Positions 42,937 to 51,560 of a stretch of 64,000 bases of DNA are shown here, piece by piece. The number at the start of each line of letters is the position of its first letter. The stretch's first letter is position 1. The stretch is from NCBI GenBank assembly GCA_934385475.1, contig CAKRPS010000007.1, forward strand, positions 22,990-86,989, read 5' to 3'. The notes beneath the pieces are model-generated. The model worked only from the letters and a program-made list of their open reading frames with translations, was not told where the DNA came from and made no database searches. Source of the stretch: an uncultured Lachnospiraceae bacterium (GTDB lineage Bacteria; Bacillota; Clostridia; Lachnospirales; Lachnospiraceae). The position numbers and the translations under genes are program-made.

Positions 42937-45276
42937 CTACTTTTTCGTCCAGTTTACATAATACACCAATTCTGAATAATCCAAAACCAGATTTCCATTC
43001 TCGTCTGTGTATGCCTCCCGGGCACCTTCTAAAAGACTGCCACCGCCCTGTCTGAAAAAAGCGAGAGGTGTCACCGTCTCTTTCTCCGCTCCGGTTGTCG
43101 CACTGAGCACATCCGCCAGTTCCATCTTATTGTCGGATATGGCCGCTGCTCCGTTTTCAATGACAATCTTCCCTCCGGCAAGGATAAGCCCGTCAAAATC
43201 TTTATCCACGGTAACATTCCCGGTTGTGATGATCAGGCGCACCTTAGAGCCAAGCTCCGAAAGTGTGATATCTTCCTTTGCCACACAGGCCTGCAGCCCG
43301 GAATCAGAAACTGAGGTGAAGAGTATTTTCTTTGCATGGTGTGCCTTTAAATAGTCTTCGAGTTCTTCTTTCCTGATCACATTGGCAAACACCGTGCCAT
43401 CCTCGTCAAAGGAGTTGCCCGATTCAGTCAAGTTGCTGCAAAGCTGCCTGTACTGTGCCGCGATATCGACTGAGATCGTCTTTACCACCTCTGCTGTTTC
43501 TGCTTCTGTTGTTTCTTCTCCCTCTACACCGGATTGTCCGACCTCGTCCACTCTGGTGAGCAGACGGGAACCTCTCCCGGAAAGAGCATCCGAGATCAGG
43601 CTGTTTCCAAGGATCGTATACTCTCCGCTGTCGGTATCGCCTAACCGGATTCCCCCGGACGCATACCTGTCAAAATAATTGTCTATCGTCTCTTTATTGC
43701 CGGGTGTCTGATAATATTCTGCAAAATACTTTTCCGCCTGTTCCGGACTCAGCACCAGATAATAGTAATTTCGTGTATCGTTATGATCCTGTACACTTAT
43801 CCGGCGGATCTGCTCCATGGAGGTGACTCCGAAATCGCTCAGGCTCTTTCCTCCAAGCTTATATACAGGCTTTGTAAAATCGACCTCCTGAAAATTCTCA
43901 TCATACTCCGCAGAGGCTTCATCCATTCTGTCGAGCATCCGCCCTGCCTGTTCTCCGCTTACCGGATTCTGGCCGATCTCTATTCCCTCTGCCCCGACAC
44001 CAATGCACTCTGCCGGAACCAGATAGGCGATCTGACCACCCTTCACAGCGATCGATTCTCCCATCATCACAGGGCTGCCCTTGCCCTGTTCCTCCACTCC
44101 GATACAGGCCCTTCCTGCAAGCAGCAGTCTGTCTACACCGGTCAGATCAATCGTCGAATTTCTTCCATTGATAAGGATGGCACTGCTGGCAGAGGTATCT
44201 GTCTCTTCTTCCTCGGTCCCATTGCCCTTTAAAGCACCATAGCCATAATATTCTCCGCTGATAATCGCCTTGCTTCCAGTTCCATTCAGTAAAAGGTCAT
44301 TTGCAACATAGATTTTTCCGTCAAGCTTCAGGTTTCCTCCCTCCAGCCGCAGATTCTGCGCAAAGACACTGCACCTGTGTTCCGCACTACCCTGCACGGA
44401 AAAGTCTGAACCATTACCGTTTATCCGTATATCTCCGGCAGTGACTATTTTCTGTGTTTCTTCCACAACCACTTTTGCTGCCTTCGTCTTATCTTCACTG
44501 CCAACGATAATTCCGCCCTTGCCATCTTCCCCTGTTCCGGCATAGATACTGCCTTTCACATGAACGGTTCCGTCAAGGGAATCTGCCTCAAGTCCTTTAT
44601 CCGCAATCATCACATAATGATACAATTCATCAATGGTTCCACTCTGGGAAAATGCAAGCTTTGGAACATCAATCTGAATATCGGTGTTGACAATCGATAC
44701 CCTGTCATTTTGGATATCCATATATTTCACCCTGATGTTACGCAGGATAATACTACTGTTGCCAATGCGTTCTATTTCTGCCGGAGAAGAATCCCATTCA
44801 GCCTTGTCTACATAGCCTGTGCCTTTATTCTCTTCCTCATTGAAGAGTTCTCTGTCCACATAGCCCTGCAGGACGCTGCGGTTATAATGCCCCGCAGGAG
44901 GTGTCTCTGCATCATTTTTTCCGGTCAGTTCTGCATAAAGCGTTTCCAGATACGTGACCGCAAAAAGCTGATACCGACTACTCTCTGTGCTTTCCTTACT
45001 TTCCTGATCAAGTTCATCCCATCTGCGCAGCACCTCCTGATAAGCTTCTGCCGCCGCTTTGGAGGCTTCGCCCTGCACACCTGCCATAATCTGCTCTACC
45101 ACCGTCTCCGCTGTATAAAAGCTTTCTTTATTCCTGATATCATTTACCTTGATCCTGTAATTCATATAGGACATCCACAGGATACTGGTTGCCAGAACCC
45201 CGATCATTGCCATGGCGATGACCACAACGACGATCGAAGAACCCCTGTTGTTCAGTTTTCGGAATCTTCTCCTCAT
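42937..45276 (-). CDS. Large PilX/GspK-like minor pilin with solenoid-like region
   Basis: A 779-residue protein. A short basic leader (MRRRFRKLNNRG) and a pilin-like helix (SSIVVVVIAMAMIGVLATSI) lack the Glu at position 5, as in GspK and many PilX proteins at pilus tips. After a helical part (about 40-150), residues about 225-420 form Gly/Val/Ile-rich repeats (DIRINGNGSDFSVQGSAEHR; LRLEGGNLKLDGKIYVANDL) like a right-handed beta-solenoid. A second patch with similar spacing is near 700-740. It is several times larger than typical PilX. The role as a tip subunit is inference from the position and the missing Glu. Confidence 0.75.
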   Translation of the reverse strand: MRRRFRKLNNRGSSIVVVVIAMAMIGVLATSILWMSYMNYRIKVNDIRNKESFYTAETVVEQIMAGVQGEASKAAAEAYQEVLRRWDELDQESKESTESSRYQLFAVTYLETLYAELTGKNDAETPPAGHYNRSVLQGYVDRELFNEEENKGTGYVDKAEWDSSPAEIERIGNSSIILRNIRVKYMDIQNDRVSIVNTDIQIDVPKLAFSQSGTIDELYHYVMIADKGLEADSLDGTVHVKGSIYAGTGEDGKGGIIVGSEDKTKAAKVVVEETQKIVTAGDIRINGNGSDFSVQGSAEHRCSVFAQNLRLEGGNLKLDGKIYVANDLLLNGTGSKAIISGEYYGYGALKGNGTEEEETDTSASSAILINGRNSTIDLTGVDRLLLAGRACIGVEEQGKGSPVMMGESIAVKGGQIAYLVPAECIGVGAEGIEIGQNPVSGEQAGRMLDRMDEASAEYDENFQEVDFTKPVYKLGGKSLSDFGVTSMEQIRRISVQDHNDTRNYYYLVLSPEQAEKYFAEYYQTPGNKETIDNYFDRYASGGIRLGDTDSGEYTILGNSLISDALSGRGSRLLTRVDEVGQSGVEGEETTEAETAEVVKTISVDIAAQYRQLCSNLTESGNSFDEDGTVFANVIRKEELEDYLKAHHAKKILFTSVSDSGLQACVAKEDITLSELGSKVRLIITTGNVTVDKDFDGLILAGGKIVIENGAAAISDNKMELADVLSATTGAEKETVTPLAFFRQGGGSLLEGAREAYTDENGNLVLDYSELVYYVNWTKK

Positions 45277-45300
45277 CTCTTCCGTTTCCTGTTCTTCACA

Positions 45301-46731
45301 CTAATCGATCTTACTTCCGCTCAGCAGCATTACGCGCTCTTCCATCGGGAAATTCCTATCTGCCGCTCCCTTTTTGTAGATAGCCACATCTATGTCATAG
45401 ATCACACTCGTCAGATCAGCCACATCCGGCGCTGCATCTGCTGCTCCAAGTCTTTCACCGGTAAGCCGGTACACCTGTAATTCGTCAAAGGGCCGCACAC
45501 CGGAAATTCCCTTTACCCGGAACTTTACACGATCCCTTGCTTCCCTGATATCTGTCTTTCCCCTTAAAAAGGTTTCGCTCATCACCGAATCACCCAGATT
45601 GGTTCTGATCACAAGCTGTTCATCCAGCTTATCCTTGTCAAAGCCTTTCAGGTCCACATCTACCATATAAGACTCATCACACGCGGCCCGCTCCACCTCT
45701 GACAGTGTCTCATCTGCCTGTTTTACCAGTATCAGCTGCAGCGGTATTCCGTCTATATTGTTGATCTCAATTGCATCAGGAACCTCCTCCCGCGCATAAA
45801 AAGGATAGTAGAATACATAGAAGTTTTCTCCTGAAAACCGGCTGTTGTCTGTCGGAAGTTCATCCGGCACCGAGATTTCCGCTGCCTCTCCCGACCCGGA
45901 CGGATACTGGCAATAGTAGGTAACTCTCACGGTAGCCTCCGCTATCGGATTTCCGTCCGCATCCACATCCCCGGTATCTTTGATGTCAATCACGGTCTCC
46001 CTCTGCGTGATATCCATTTTGGGAATGGATATCCCCATGTTCTCCTCCACAGAAAACTTCAGATCCTCCCTGCTGTAACCGTTCTTTTCAAGCTCTGTCC
46101 GGTATTCATTCCATATCTCATCGAGGATTCTGTCCCTGTCTGATCTTTTCTCGACATACAGGCCATCCTGTCCTTCCACCACACTGCTGATCTTCGCCAT
46201 CTTGGTATTGTTATGTTCCTGATCATGCCCGGTGTAAACCGTCGGCTTCATCGGGTCAGACTCCGTTTCATCCGGCACAGATGTCACAAGTCCATCCTCC
46301 ATATATCCTCTCGCGTCCAGCTTGATCAGGGCGTCATATTCCGTTCCCTGCATGGTCACATCCGTCATGGTAAAATAGAAAAGACCATCGATTCCTTTGC
46401 CCCACTGTTCATCCTCCGACAGATCTCTCAGGTCTCCTTTGACCAGCTTTCTGTCAATCAGTGAAAAGTCTGTCTCCGATTCCTGAAATTCTTTCTCCAA
46501 CTCCCCGACGTCGCATGCCTTCAACCCCTCCATGATATCCTGAGCTACCGTAGTGGCCCGGAGCGTCTCACGCGACTTGACATTGATCTTCGTCGAGGTT
46601 AAAAACAGGTGAATCATCGGTATCGCAACAATGGCAAGAACCACCACCGCGATCAAAACCTCCACCAGTGAAAATCCACTGTTTCGTTTCTTTTTGTAGT
46701 TTCTTTTCAATAATTCCCCTGCATGTTCCAT
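45301..46731 (-). CDS. Minor prepilin, PilV/GspI-like, enlarged
   Basis: A protein of about 476 residues with a class III signal: a basic leader (LLKRNYKKKRNSG), then FSLVEVLIAVVVLAIVAIPM with Glu at mature position 5. The remainder is a large beta-rich extracytoplasmic region, much longer than ordinary PilV (about 150-200 residues). The start is placed at MEHAGELL, where AAGGGG lies eight bases upstream; an earlier in-frame start would overlap the PilO-like gene by 62 bases. Confidence 0.82.
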   Translation of the reverse strand: MEHAGELLKRNYKKKRNSGFSLVEVLIAVVVLAIVAIPMIHLFLTSTKINVKSRETLRATTVAQDIMEGLKACDVGELEKEFQESETDFSLIDRKLVKGDLRDLSEDEQWGKGIDGLFYFTMTDVTMQGTEYDALIKLDARGYMEDGLVTSVPDETESDPMKPTVYTGHDQEHNNTKMAKISSVVEGQDGLYVEKRSDRDRILDEIWNEYRTELEKNGYSREDLKFSVEENMGISIPKMDITQRETVIDIKDTGDVDADGNPIAEATVRVTYYCQYPSGSGEAAEISVPDELPTDNSRFSGENFYVFYYPFYAREEVPDAIEINNIDGIPLQLILVKQADETLSEVERAACDESYMVDVDLKGFDKDKLDEQLVIRTNLGDSVMSETFLRGKTDIREARDRVKFRVKGISGVRPFDELQVYRLTGERLGAADAAPDVADLTSVIYDIDVAIYKKGAADRNFPMEERVMLLSGSKID

Positions 46732-46768
46732 AATTTTTCCCCTTGCCTGCGGCTCCTTTGCCGTCTTT

Positions 46769-47521
46769 TTATTCTGTCTGTTCCTGTGTCTCCTGTTCGC
46801 TCTCTTCCTTCTCAGGAAGATTCTGCTCACTGTTTATTTTAATTGTTCCGAAAATGTTGTCTGTGCCAAGAAGCACCGAAGAAAAATCAGGTTCCTGATA
46901 CTCCCTGCCTTCCTGCTCCGGCACACAGTACATATTGACTACCGTGGAGCCGGTCAACATTCCTGTAGTCTCATCAAAGGCTACGGACACTTTCTCAATT
47001 CCCATCCGGTTTGGCTGCTCACAGATATTCCGGATACTCCTTTTCAGTCCCTCATAGGATACCCTGTAATTGATGGTTGTCTGTCTGCTGTACAGTCCGA
47101 AGGGCTTTCCATCTCCGGAATCATCTTCTGTCTCTTCCACACTGTCTTCTTCCTGTGCATCCTCCGAAAAAGGCACTTCCTCCAAAGAATGGATCGTAAC
47201 AGATTCAACCGTCATGGGAGCTGACACTTCCTGATCGATCGCAAGCAGGATACTGTCCTCCTCTTTGGTATCTACCGGGAAAAGCCCGTAAATATCCTGT
47301 ATCTCCTGTTTCATCCGCTCTGTCTCTTCCACATAGAAGGTCTTATTCTGCATTCTGGCATCCAAATCGGTCACACTCTGCGCAAGCTCCTCATTTTCTG
47401 CAAGCAGTGCGTCCGTCTTTTCCCTGTTGGGACTGTATATCAGAAAATATGAGACAACTGCAAGCAATACACCGAGCAGAGCAGGCAGCAGCAAACTGTC
47501 TTTCCCTGACATTCTTTTCAT
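46769..47521 (-). CDS. PilO-like pilus alignment protein
   Basis: A 250-residue single-pass protein with an N-terminal helix (about 9-28, LLLPALLGVLLAVVSYFLIY), a coiled coil (about 30-75) and an extracytoplasmic alpha/beta domain with an acidic insertion (about 120-140) and an acidic Glu/Gln-rich tail. Topology and position directly after the PilM-PilN fusion gene fit PilO, which connects the cytoplasmic PilM ring to the outside. Its ATG overlaps the previous stop (ATGA). Confidence 0.8.
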   Translation of the reverse strand: MKRMSGKDSLLLPALLGVLLAVVSYFLIYSPNREKTDALLAENEELAQSVTDLDARMQNKTFYVEETERMKQEIQDIYGLFPVDTKEEDSILLAIDQEVSAPMTVESVTIHSLEEVPFSEDAQEEDSVEETEDDSGDGKPFGLYSRQTTINYRVSYEGLKRSIRNICEQPNRMGIEKVSVAFDETTGMLTGSTVVNMYCVPEQEGREYQEPDFSSVLLGTDNIFGTIKINSEQNLPEKEESEQETQEQTE

Positions 47522-49116
47522 TCTGCCACCTCCAATCCAGCTTCGTTTTCCTGTTCGTTCAAAGGCCGGTAAATTCCTGTCACGGTAAAGTTCACCGCAG
47601 AATCACCGGTTTCTTCCTCCAGGTTGGAAACAGAAGTGACCGTCACGCTCTCCGGATGCAGTGTCTCAAACGTTCTGAGTTGCTCGACTGCTGCCGCTGC
47701 TTCACTTTTGGACGGCACATTCATATTGATGGTAATTTTCTCCCGATCACTCTCCAGTGCCACCACGCTCACCTTACTTGGCAGTCTTTCCTCCAGTTCC
47801 CCGATCAGTTCATACAGACTGTCATTATTGCTGCATGTCGCCTTATACATGGCCGATACCTTTCTGTAATTGTTGTGGGTCTGCACATAGTCATCATACA
47901 CTGGAAGGATCTCTTCCAGTCCCGCCTTCTGCGCACACAGCTCCGTATTCTGTCTGCAGGCACCCACATAGTCAAGAACTGAAGTACCGATCATCCACAG
48001 ACTTGTCACGATCCCCAGCCCCAAAACCACATAGGATGTTATGGCTGCGTTGATCTGACCGGTGCCTTTTCCGGTTATCTTCCTTCCCTTTGCATCCTCA
48101 CGCCTGAAACCAAGCGGGGAGACTCCCGCTCCCGCACAGGCTATGTACTCGCCGTAGAGAGGTTTTCCGAAATCTCTGCTCAGATTCCATCCTGCTGCCT
48201 CTTTCAAAATATCGGTCCTATAATTTGTCTCTGCCGCCAAAAGTCTGTCCAGCCCACAGATATTTCCACCAAGGCCGGTAAGTAGCACTCTGTCGATCGT
48301 TGTCTTTGGCTTGCGGGACACATAGTAATCCATGACCCTCGCAATACTGCCAATCAGCGGAAGCAGTGCCTCCCTGATATCTGCACAGTCCTCTTTTTGC
48401 AGGATCTGAAGTGCTTCCTGCGTGCTCTTGATCTCGTCCTGATGCTTTATCTCCCTTACTGCCTGTACCGCTTCTTCCACACCATAGTTGACGTTTCTGC
48501 TGAATGTAAGGATTCCGTCCTGCACCACCATAATATAAGTAGAAAGCTCCTCAATCTTGACGACAAGATTCACACCCCGCCTGCACTCCTCTTTCACTAC
48601 CTGATATAAGCTGTTCCCGGCATAGTCAAGAGAAAGCAGTTCCAGTTTCAATGCCTTGGCCAGTTCATAGTAGCCGTCCAGAAGTGTAGTCGGTGCAGCC
48701 ATCACCATCAGCCTGTGTTGCAGCATTCCTGTCTTTGAATCCTTGTTTTCTCCCAGAACAGAGTACGCGAGCTGGTATTTGCTTAAATCCACCGGAAAAT
48801 ACTCTTCCGCATTTGCCCGTATCACATCTGCAATCCGTTTCTCCTTTACATAAGGAATTGCCACTTCCCTGCTCGCAATCTTTGTCGAGTTAATTGTAAA
48901 TACGACCCGCTTTGCCCTGATTCCTTTCTCAGACAAACATTGTCGCAAAGTCTCCACATAAGCGGGTGTAACGCTCAGCACGCCATCCTTCAGGATTCCC
49001 TCTGTTGTCGGCAGCGTAAAGCTGTTGTAGATATGGTGTGATTTTGACTTGTAGTCCGTCTCACAAACCCTCGTCAACGCGTATCCAATTTCTATGCTGA
49101 TCACTCTGCCAGCCAT
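47518..49116 (-). CDS. PilM-PilN fusion protein of the pilus platform
   Basis: A 532-residue protein joining two normally separate subunits. Residues about 1-335 are an actin-like PilM domain (VISIEIGYALTRVCE at the start, LLTGLGGNICGLDRLL near 276). A linker and one membrane helix (about 370-392, TSYVVLGLGIVTSLWMIG) follow. Residues about 395-532 match PilN: a coiled coil then a beta domain (RLPSKVSVVALESDREKITI). PilM normally binds the cytoplasmic tail of PilN; here they are covalently joined. No frameshift or stop interrupts the junction. Confidence 0.85.
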   Translation of the reverse strand: MAGRVISIEIGYALTRVCETDYKSKSHHIYNSFTLPTTEGILKDGVLSVTPAYVETLRQCLSEKGIRAKRVVFTINSTKIASREVAIPYVKEKRIADVIRANAEEYFPVDLSKYQLAYSVLGENKDSKTGMLQHRLMVMAAPTTLLDGYYELAKALKLELLSLDYAGNSLYQVVKEECRRGVNLVVKIEELSTYIMVVQDGILTFSRNVNYGVEEAVQAVREIKHQDEIKSTQEALQILQKEDCADIREALLPLIGSIARVMDYYVSRKPKTTIDRVLLTGLGGNICGLDRLLAAETNYRTDILKEAAGWNLSRDFGKPLYGEYIACAGAGVSPLGFRREDAKGRKITGKGTGQINAAITSYVVLGLGIVTSLWMIGTSVLDYVGACRQNTELCAQKAGLEEILPVYDDYVQTHNNYRKVSAMYKATCSNNDSLYELIGELEERLPSKVSVVALESDREKITINMNVPSKSEAAAAVEQLRTFETLHPESVTVTSVSNLEEETGDSAVNFTVTGIYRPLNEQENEAGLEVAE

Positions 49117-49134
49117 ACACGTATTCCTCCTTCA

Positions 49135-49605
49135 CTACCCCTGTAATACAGAGCCGAGATACCATTGCAGTATCCTCTCTCCCCAAAGAACGGCAATCAC
49201 TACTCCTGCGGAAAGATACGGCCCCATTGCCAGCACATGATCCACTCCTGATATCTTCATGCGTATCACATGGATTACAGCACCCAGAATACAGCCAACT
49301 AAAAAGGCCATGATAATAAGCTTCCAGCCGATCAGCAGCCCACATGCTGCCATCAGCTTCACATCTCCTCCACCGATCGCCCTTCCCTTTGTCACATAAT
49401 ACAAAATGGCAAGAAAAAGACTGACAGCTCCAAACCCAACCACATATTGCGTCCAGTTTGACAGATCCGTGCACAGCCGGATCACCCCAAGCGCCAGTAT
49501 ATAAAGATTGATCCCGGACGGAATCTCATAGGTCCGGAAATCAATCACACTCAATATCAGAAGCGCCGGAAAGAGCAGACAGTAAAGCACGAATTCTACG
49601 TTCAT
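49135..49605 (-). CDS. pilD: Prepilin peptidase, A24 family, peptidase domain only
   Basis: A 156-residue polytopic membrane peptidase with both catalytic aspartates: Asp22 in SVIDFRTYEIP and Asp81 in GGGDVKLMAACG. About six hydrophobic segments. It would cleave the class III signal peptides of the five prepilins encoded next to it. Compared with classical PilD (about 260-290 residues), the N-terminal cytoplasmic domain with the Cys zinc motif (linked to N-methylation) is absent, so methylation may be missing or done by another protein. It lies between pilA and the pilM-N gene. Confidence 0.9.
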   Translation of the reverse strand: MNVEFVLYCLLFPALLILSVIDFRTYEIPSGINLYILALGVIRLCTDLSNWTQYVVGFGAVSLFLAILYYVTKGRAIGGGDVKLMAACGLLIGWKLIIMAFLVGCILGAVIHVIRMKISGVDHVLAMGPYLSAGVVIAVLWGERILQWYLGSVLQG

Positions 49606-49625
49606 TTCCTTCCGTTTCCTTTCGT

Positions 49626-50180
49626 TTAACCGTTTTCCTGCTCTTCGGTTTGTTCCGTTTTGTCCTCATTTCCACCTGACTTACCTGTCATCAGGTTGCT
49701 GAATGCTTTTGCAGAATTTTCGGTGCCTGATGCGCCATAGGTAAAGGATATCTTTCCGCCGCTTTGTACTTCAACGGTAATTGTGTACGTGTTCCATGCT
49801 GTTTTGCTTACACAGGCAGTCTCCATTCCATCTGCAGTCGTCTGAAATCCCGCTGCTTCAAATGCCTTGATGGCAGCCGCCTTATTCTGACTCTCACCGG
49901 AAATCACCTCGATTCTTGTTCCGGTGCCGGAGGTTGTGATCGTAAACTTTCCTTCTTTAAAGGCATCCTCTGCGTAAATATCCGGGTCAGCCGCATAGAT
50001 CTGCAATGCTGCTACCATCTCTGCCGCATTGGAAGCGTCTGTGGAATTTCTTGACTTCTCGACATACTTCAGATACTGCGGTGCCAGTGCCACGATCAAC
50101 ACCGCCATAATTGCGATCACAATAATCAACTCTACAAGGGAGAAGCCTCTGTTGTCTATTTTCTTTTCCCTTTTCATCAT
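49626..50180 (-). CDS. pilA: Major type IV pilin
   Basis: A 184-residue prepilin. A basic leader (MMKREKKIDNRG) is cleaved after Gly12, before FSLVELIIVIAIMAVLIVAL with Glu at mature position 5. A helical spine with an Ala/Asn-rich C-terminal half is followed by a beta head (about 75-150) and a Gly/Asn/Glu-rich tail. Position right after pilB and pilC, and the ordinary pilin size, mark it as the major subunit. Two Cys residues are not obvious as a disulfide loop. Confidence 0.9.
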   Translation of the reverse strand: MMKREKKIDNRGFSLVELIIVIAIMAVLIVALAPQYLKYVEKSRNSTDASNAAEMVAALQIYAADPDIYAEDAFKEGKFTITTSGTGTRIEVISGESQNKAAAIKAFEAAGFQTTADGMETACVSKTAWNTYTITVEVQSGGKISFTYGASGTENSAKAFSNLMTGKSGGNEDKTEQTEEQENG

Positions 50181-50231
50181 TCGTACTCTCCTTTTCCTGT
50201 TCTCATACAGATAAACAATTGCACACTTCCA

Positions 50232-51446
50232 TCATAAATTATCTAACGCATTGTACATCGTCACCATCGGTGCCATCACTGCCGCAATCAGGATTCCGAC
50301 AATTCCCGCCAGCACTATAATGATCATTGGCTCTATCACGGCCATCAGGGACTGCACCGCCATCTCCACCTCTTCCTCGTAATAATCAGCCAGCTTGTTC
50401 AGCATTTCCTCCGTGGAACCTGATTCTTCTCCGATATGTATCATATGATAGACCATCGGCGGAAACAGCCCGCTGGTCTGAAGCTGCTGTGAGAGCGGCA
50501 CTCCGATCAGGATCTGACGGACTGCATCCTTCAGGGCTTCCTTGAACCAGATGTTCGGCATGGTGTCTGCTACGATATCTACTGCTTCATTCATAGGCAC
50601 ACCGGCTGTCAGCAGGGTGCTGAGTGTTCTTGCCATCTGCGCACAGGCTGACTTGACAACCAGATTTCCGATTGCAGGAAGCTTCCGTTGCAGCATTCCG
50701 AAAAGGTGCCTGCCGGCTGACGTCTTCGCATATGCCTTCAGCACTGCCACGATCCCCGCCACAACAGGAAGTATCACAAACCAGAAATGCCTTATCCATG
50801 TACTGAGTGCAACAACCGCCCTCGTGATCGCCGGAAGTTCCACTCCCAGTTCTCCAAACATGTCCATGTATCGTGGAATGACCACCACTAACATGACAAC
50901 GACAACCATAACTGCCACCAAAGCCACCATAACCGGATAGACCATGGTCTTTTTCATCAATGCCTGCATTCTGGCATTTTTCTCAAACTGCACTGCCATG
51001 CGCTCCATCGCCAGATCCAGACTGCCGGAAGCCTCCCCGGCTTTCACCATCTGCACCAGAAGTTCCGGAAATACTTTAGGATGATGGGATAGTGCCGCCG
51101 CAAAGCTTTCTCCCTTCTCCACCTCTGCTCTCACCGCATAGAGTGCTTTCTGCATCTTCACGTTTTCTGTCTGGTCAGTCAGCATATTAAGTGTCTCTAT
51201 CATTGCGACTCCGGCTCTTGTAATGCTGGCAAACTGTCTGCAGAACACGGCAAGGTCACGGGCCGTAGGCCGTCTGCCCAGATCAAGCTCTATATCTCTC
51301 GTCAGGAAATTCTGTTCAGTCACTTCCAGAACAATGAATCCCTGGTTTTTCAGTTCCCTGCGCACCTGTTCTTCGGTCTCTGCATCCTTGCTGCCCTTAA
51401 TCTCCTTACCGTTCCTGTCGATTGCAACATATCCCCAGGCCGACAT
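50232..51446 (-). CDS. pilC: Pilus inner-membrane platform protein PilC
   Basis: A 404-residue protein with two T2SF domains. The first contains FCRQFASITRAGVAMIETL (about 68-86) and the second SACAQMARTLSTLLTAGVPM (about 262-281). Three membrane helices lie at about 170-192, 218-240 and 378-400. PilC couples the PilB ATPase to pilin insertion. It has a strong GGAGG ribosome-binding site and a possible own promoter in the 114-base gap after pilB. Confidence 0.95.
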   Translation of the reverse strand: MSAWGYVAIDRNGKEIKGSKDAETEEQVRRELKNQGFIVLEVTEQNFLTRDIELDLGRRPTARDLAVFCRQFASITRAGVAMIETLNMLTDQTENVKMQKALYAVRAEVEKGESFAAALSHHPKVFPELLVQMVKAGEASGSLDLAMERMAVQFEKNARMQALMKKTMVYPVMVALVAVMVVVVMLVVVIPRYMDMFGELGVELPAITRAVVALSTWIRHFWFVILPVVAGIVAVLKAYAKTSAGRHLFGMLQRKLPAIGNLVVKSACAQMARTLSTLLTAGVPMNEAVDIVADTMPNIWFKEALKDAVRQILIGVPLSQQLQTSGLFPPMVYHMIHIGEESGSTEEMLNKLADYYEEEVEMAVQSLMAVIEPMIIIVLAGIVGILIAAVMAPMVTMYNALDNL

Positions 51447-51484
51447 ATCTCATCCTCCGCTTAACCATCCGAATAGCTACAAAA

Positions 51485-51512
51485 ATTATAGTAGCTTCGC
51501 TCTTCTTTGCAA
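51485..51512 (-). promoter_or_regulatory. Possible internal promoter before pilC
   Basis: On the minus strand TTGCAA (51512..51507) and a perfect TATAAT (51490..51485) have a 16-base spacer, in the 114-base gap between pilB and pilC. A short hairpin (AGCTAC/GTAGCT, about 51474-51495) overlaps the -10. It could make pilC-pilA expression partly independent of pilB. Confidence 0.45.
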
Positions 51513-51560
51513 TATAATACAACCTACTTTTATATTTTTCATTTCTATACTGGAAAATTT

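Noticed and set aside
46732..46830. A longer form of the PilV-like prepilin
   Set aside because: The extension overlaps the PilO-like gene and would put about 33 further basic residues before an already complete leader.
49061..49474. A 137-codon minus-strand frame overlapping the prepilin peptidase
   Set aside because: Same strand but different frame, with frequent Cys/Ser/Arg and no conserved features; the peptidase frame carries both catalytic Asp motifs.
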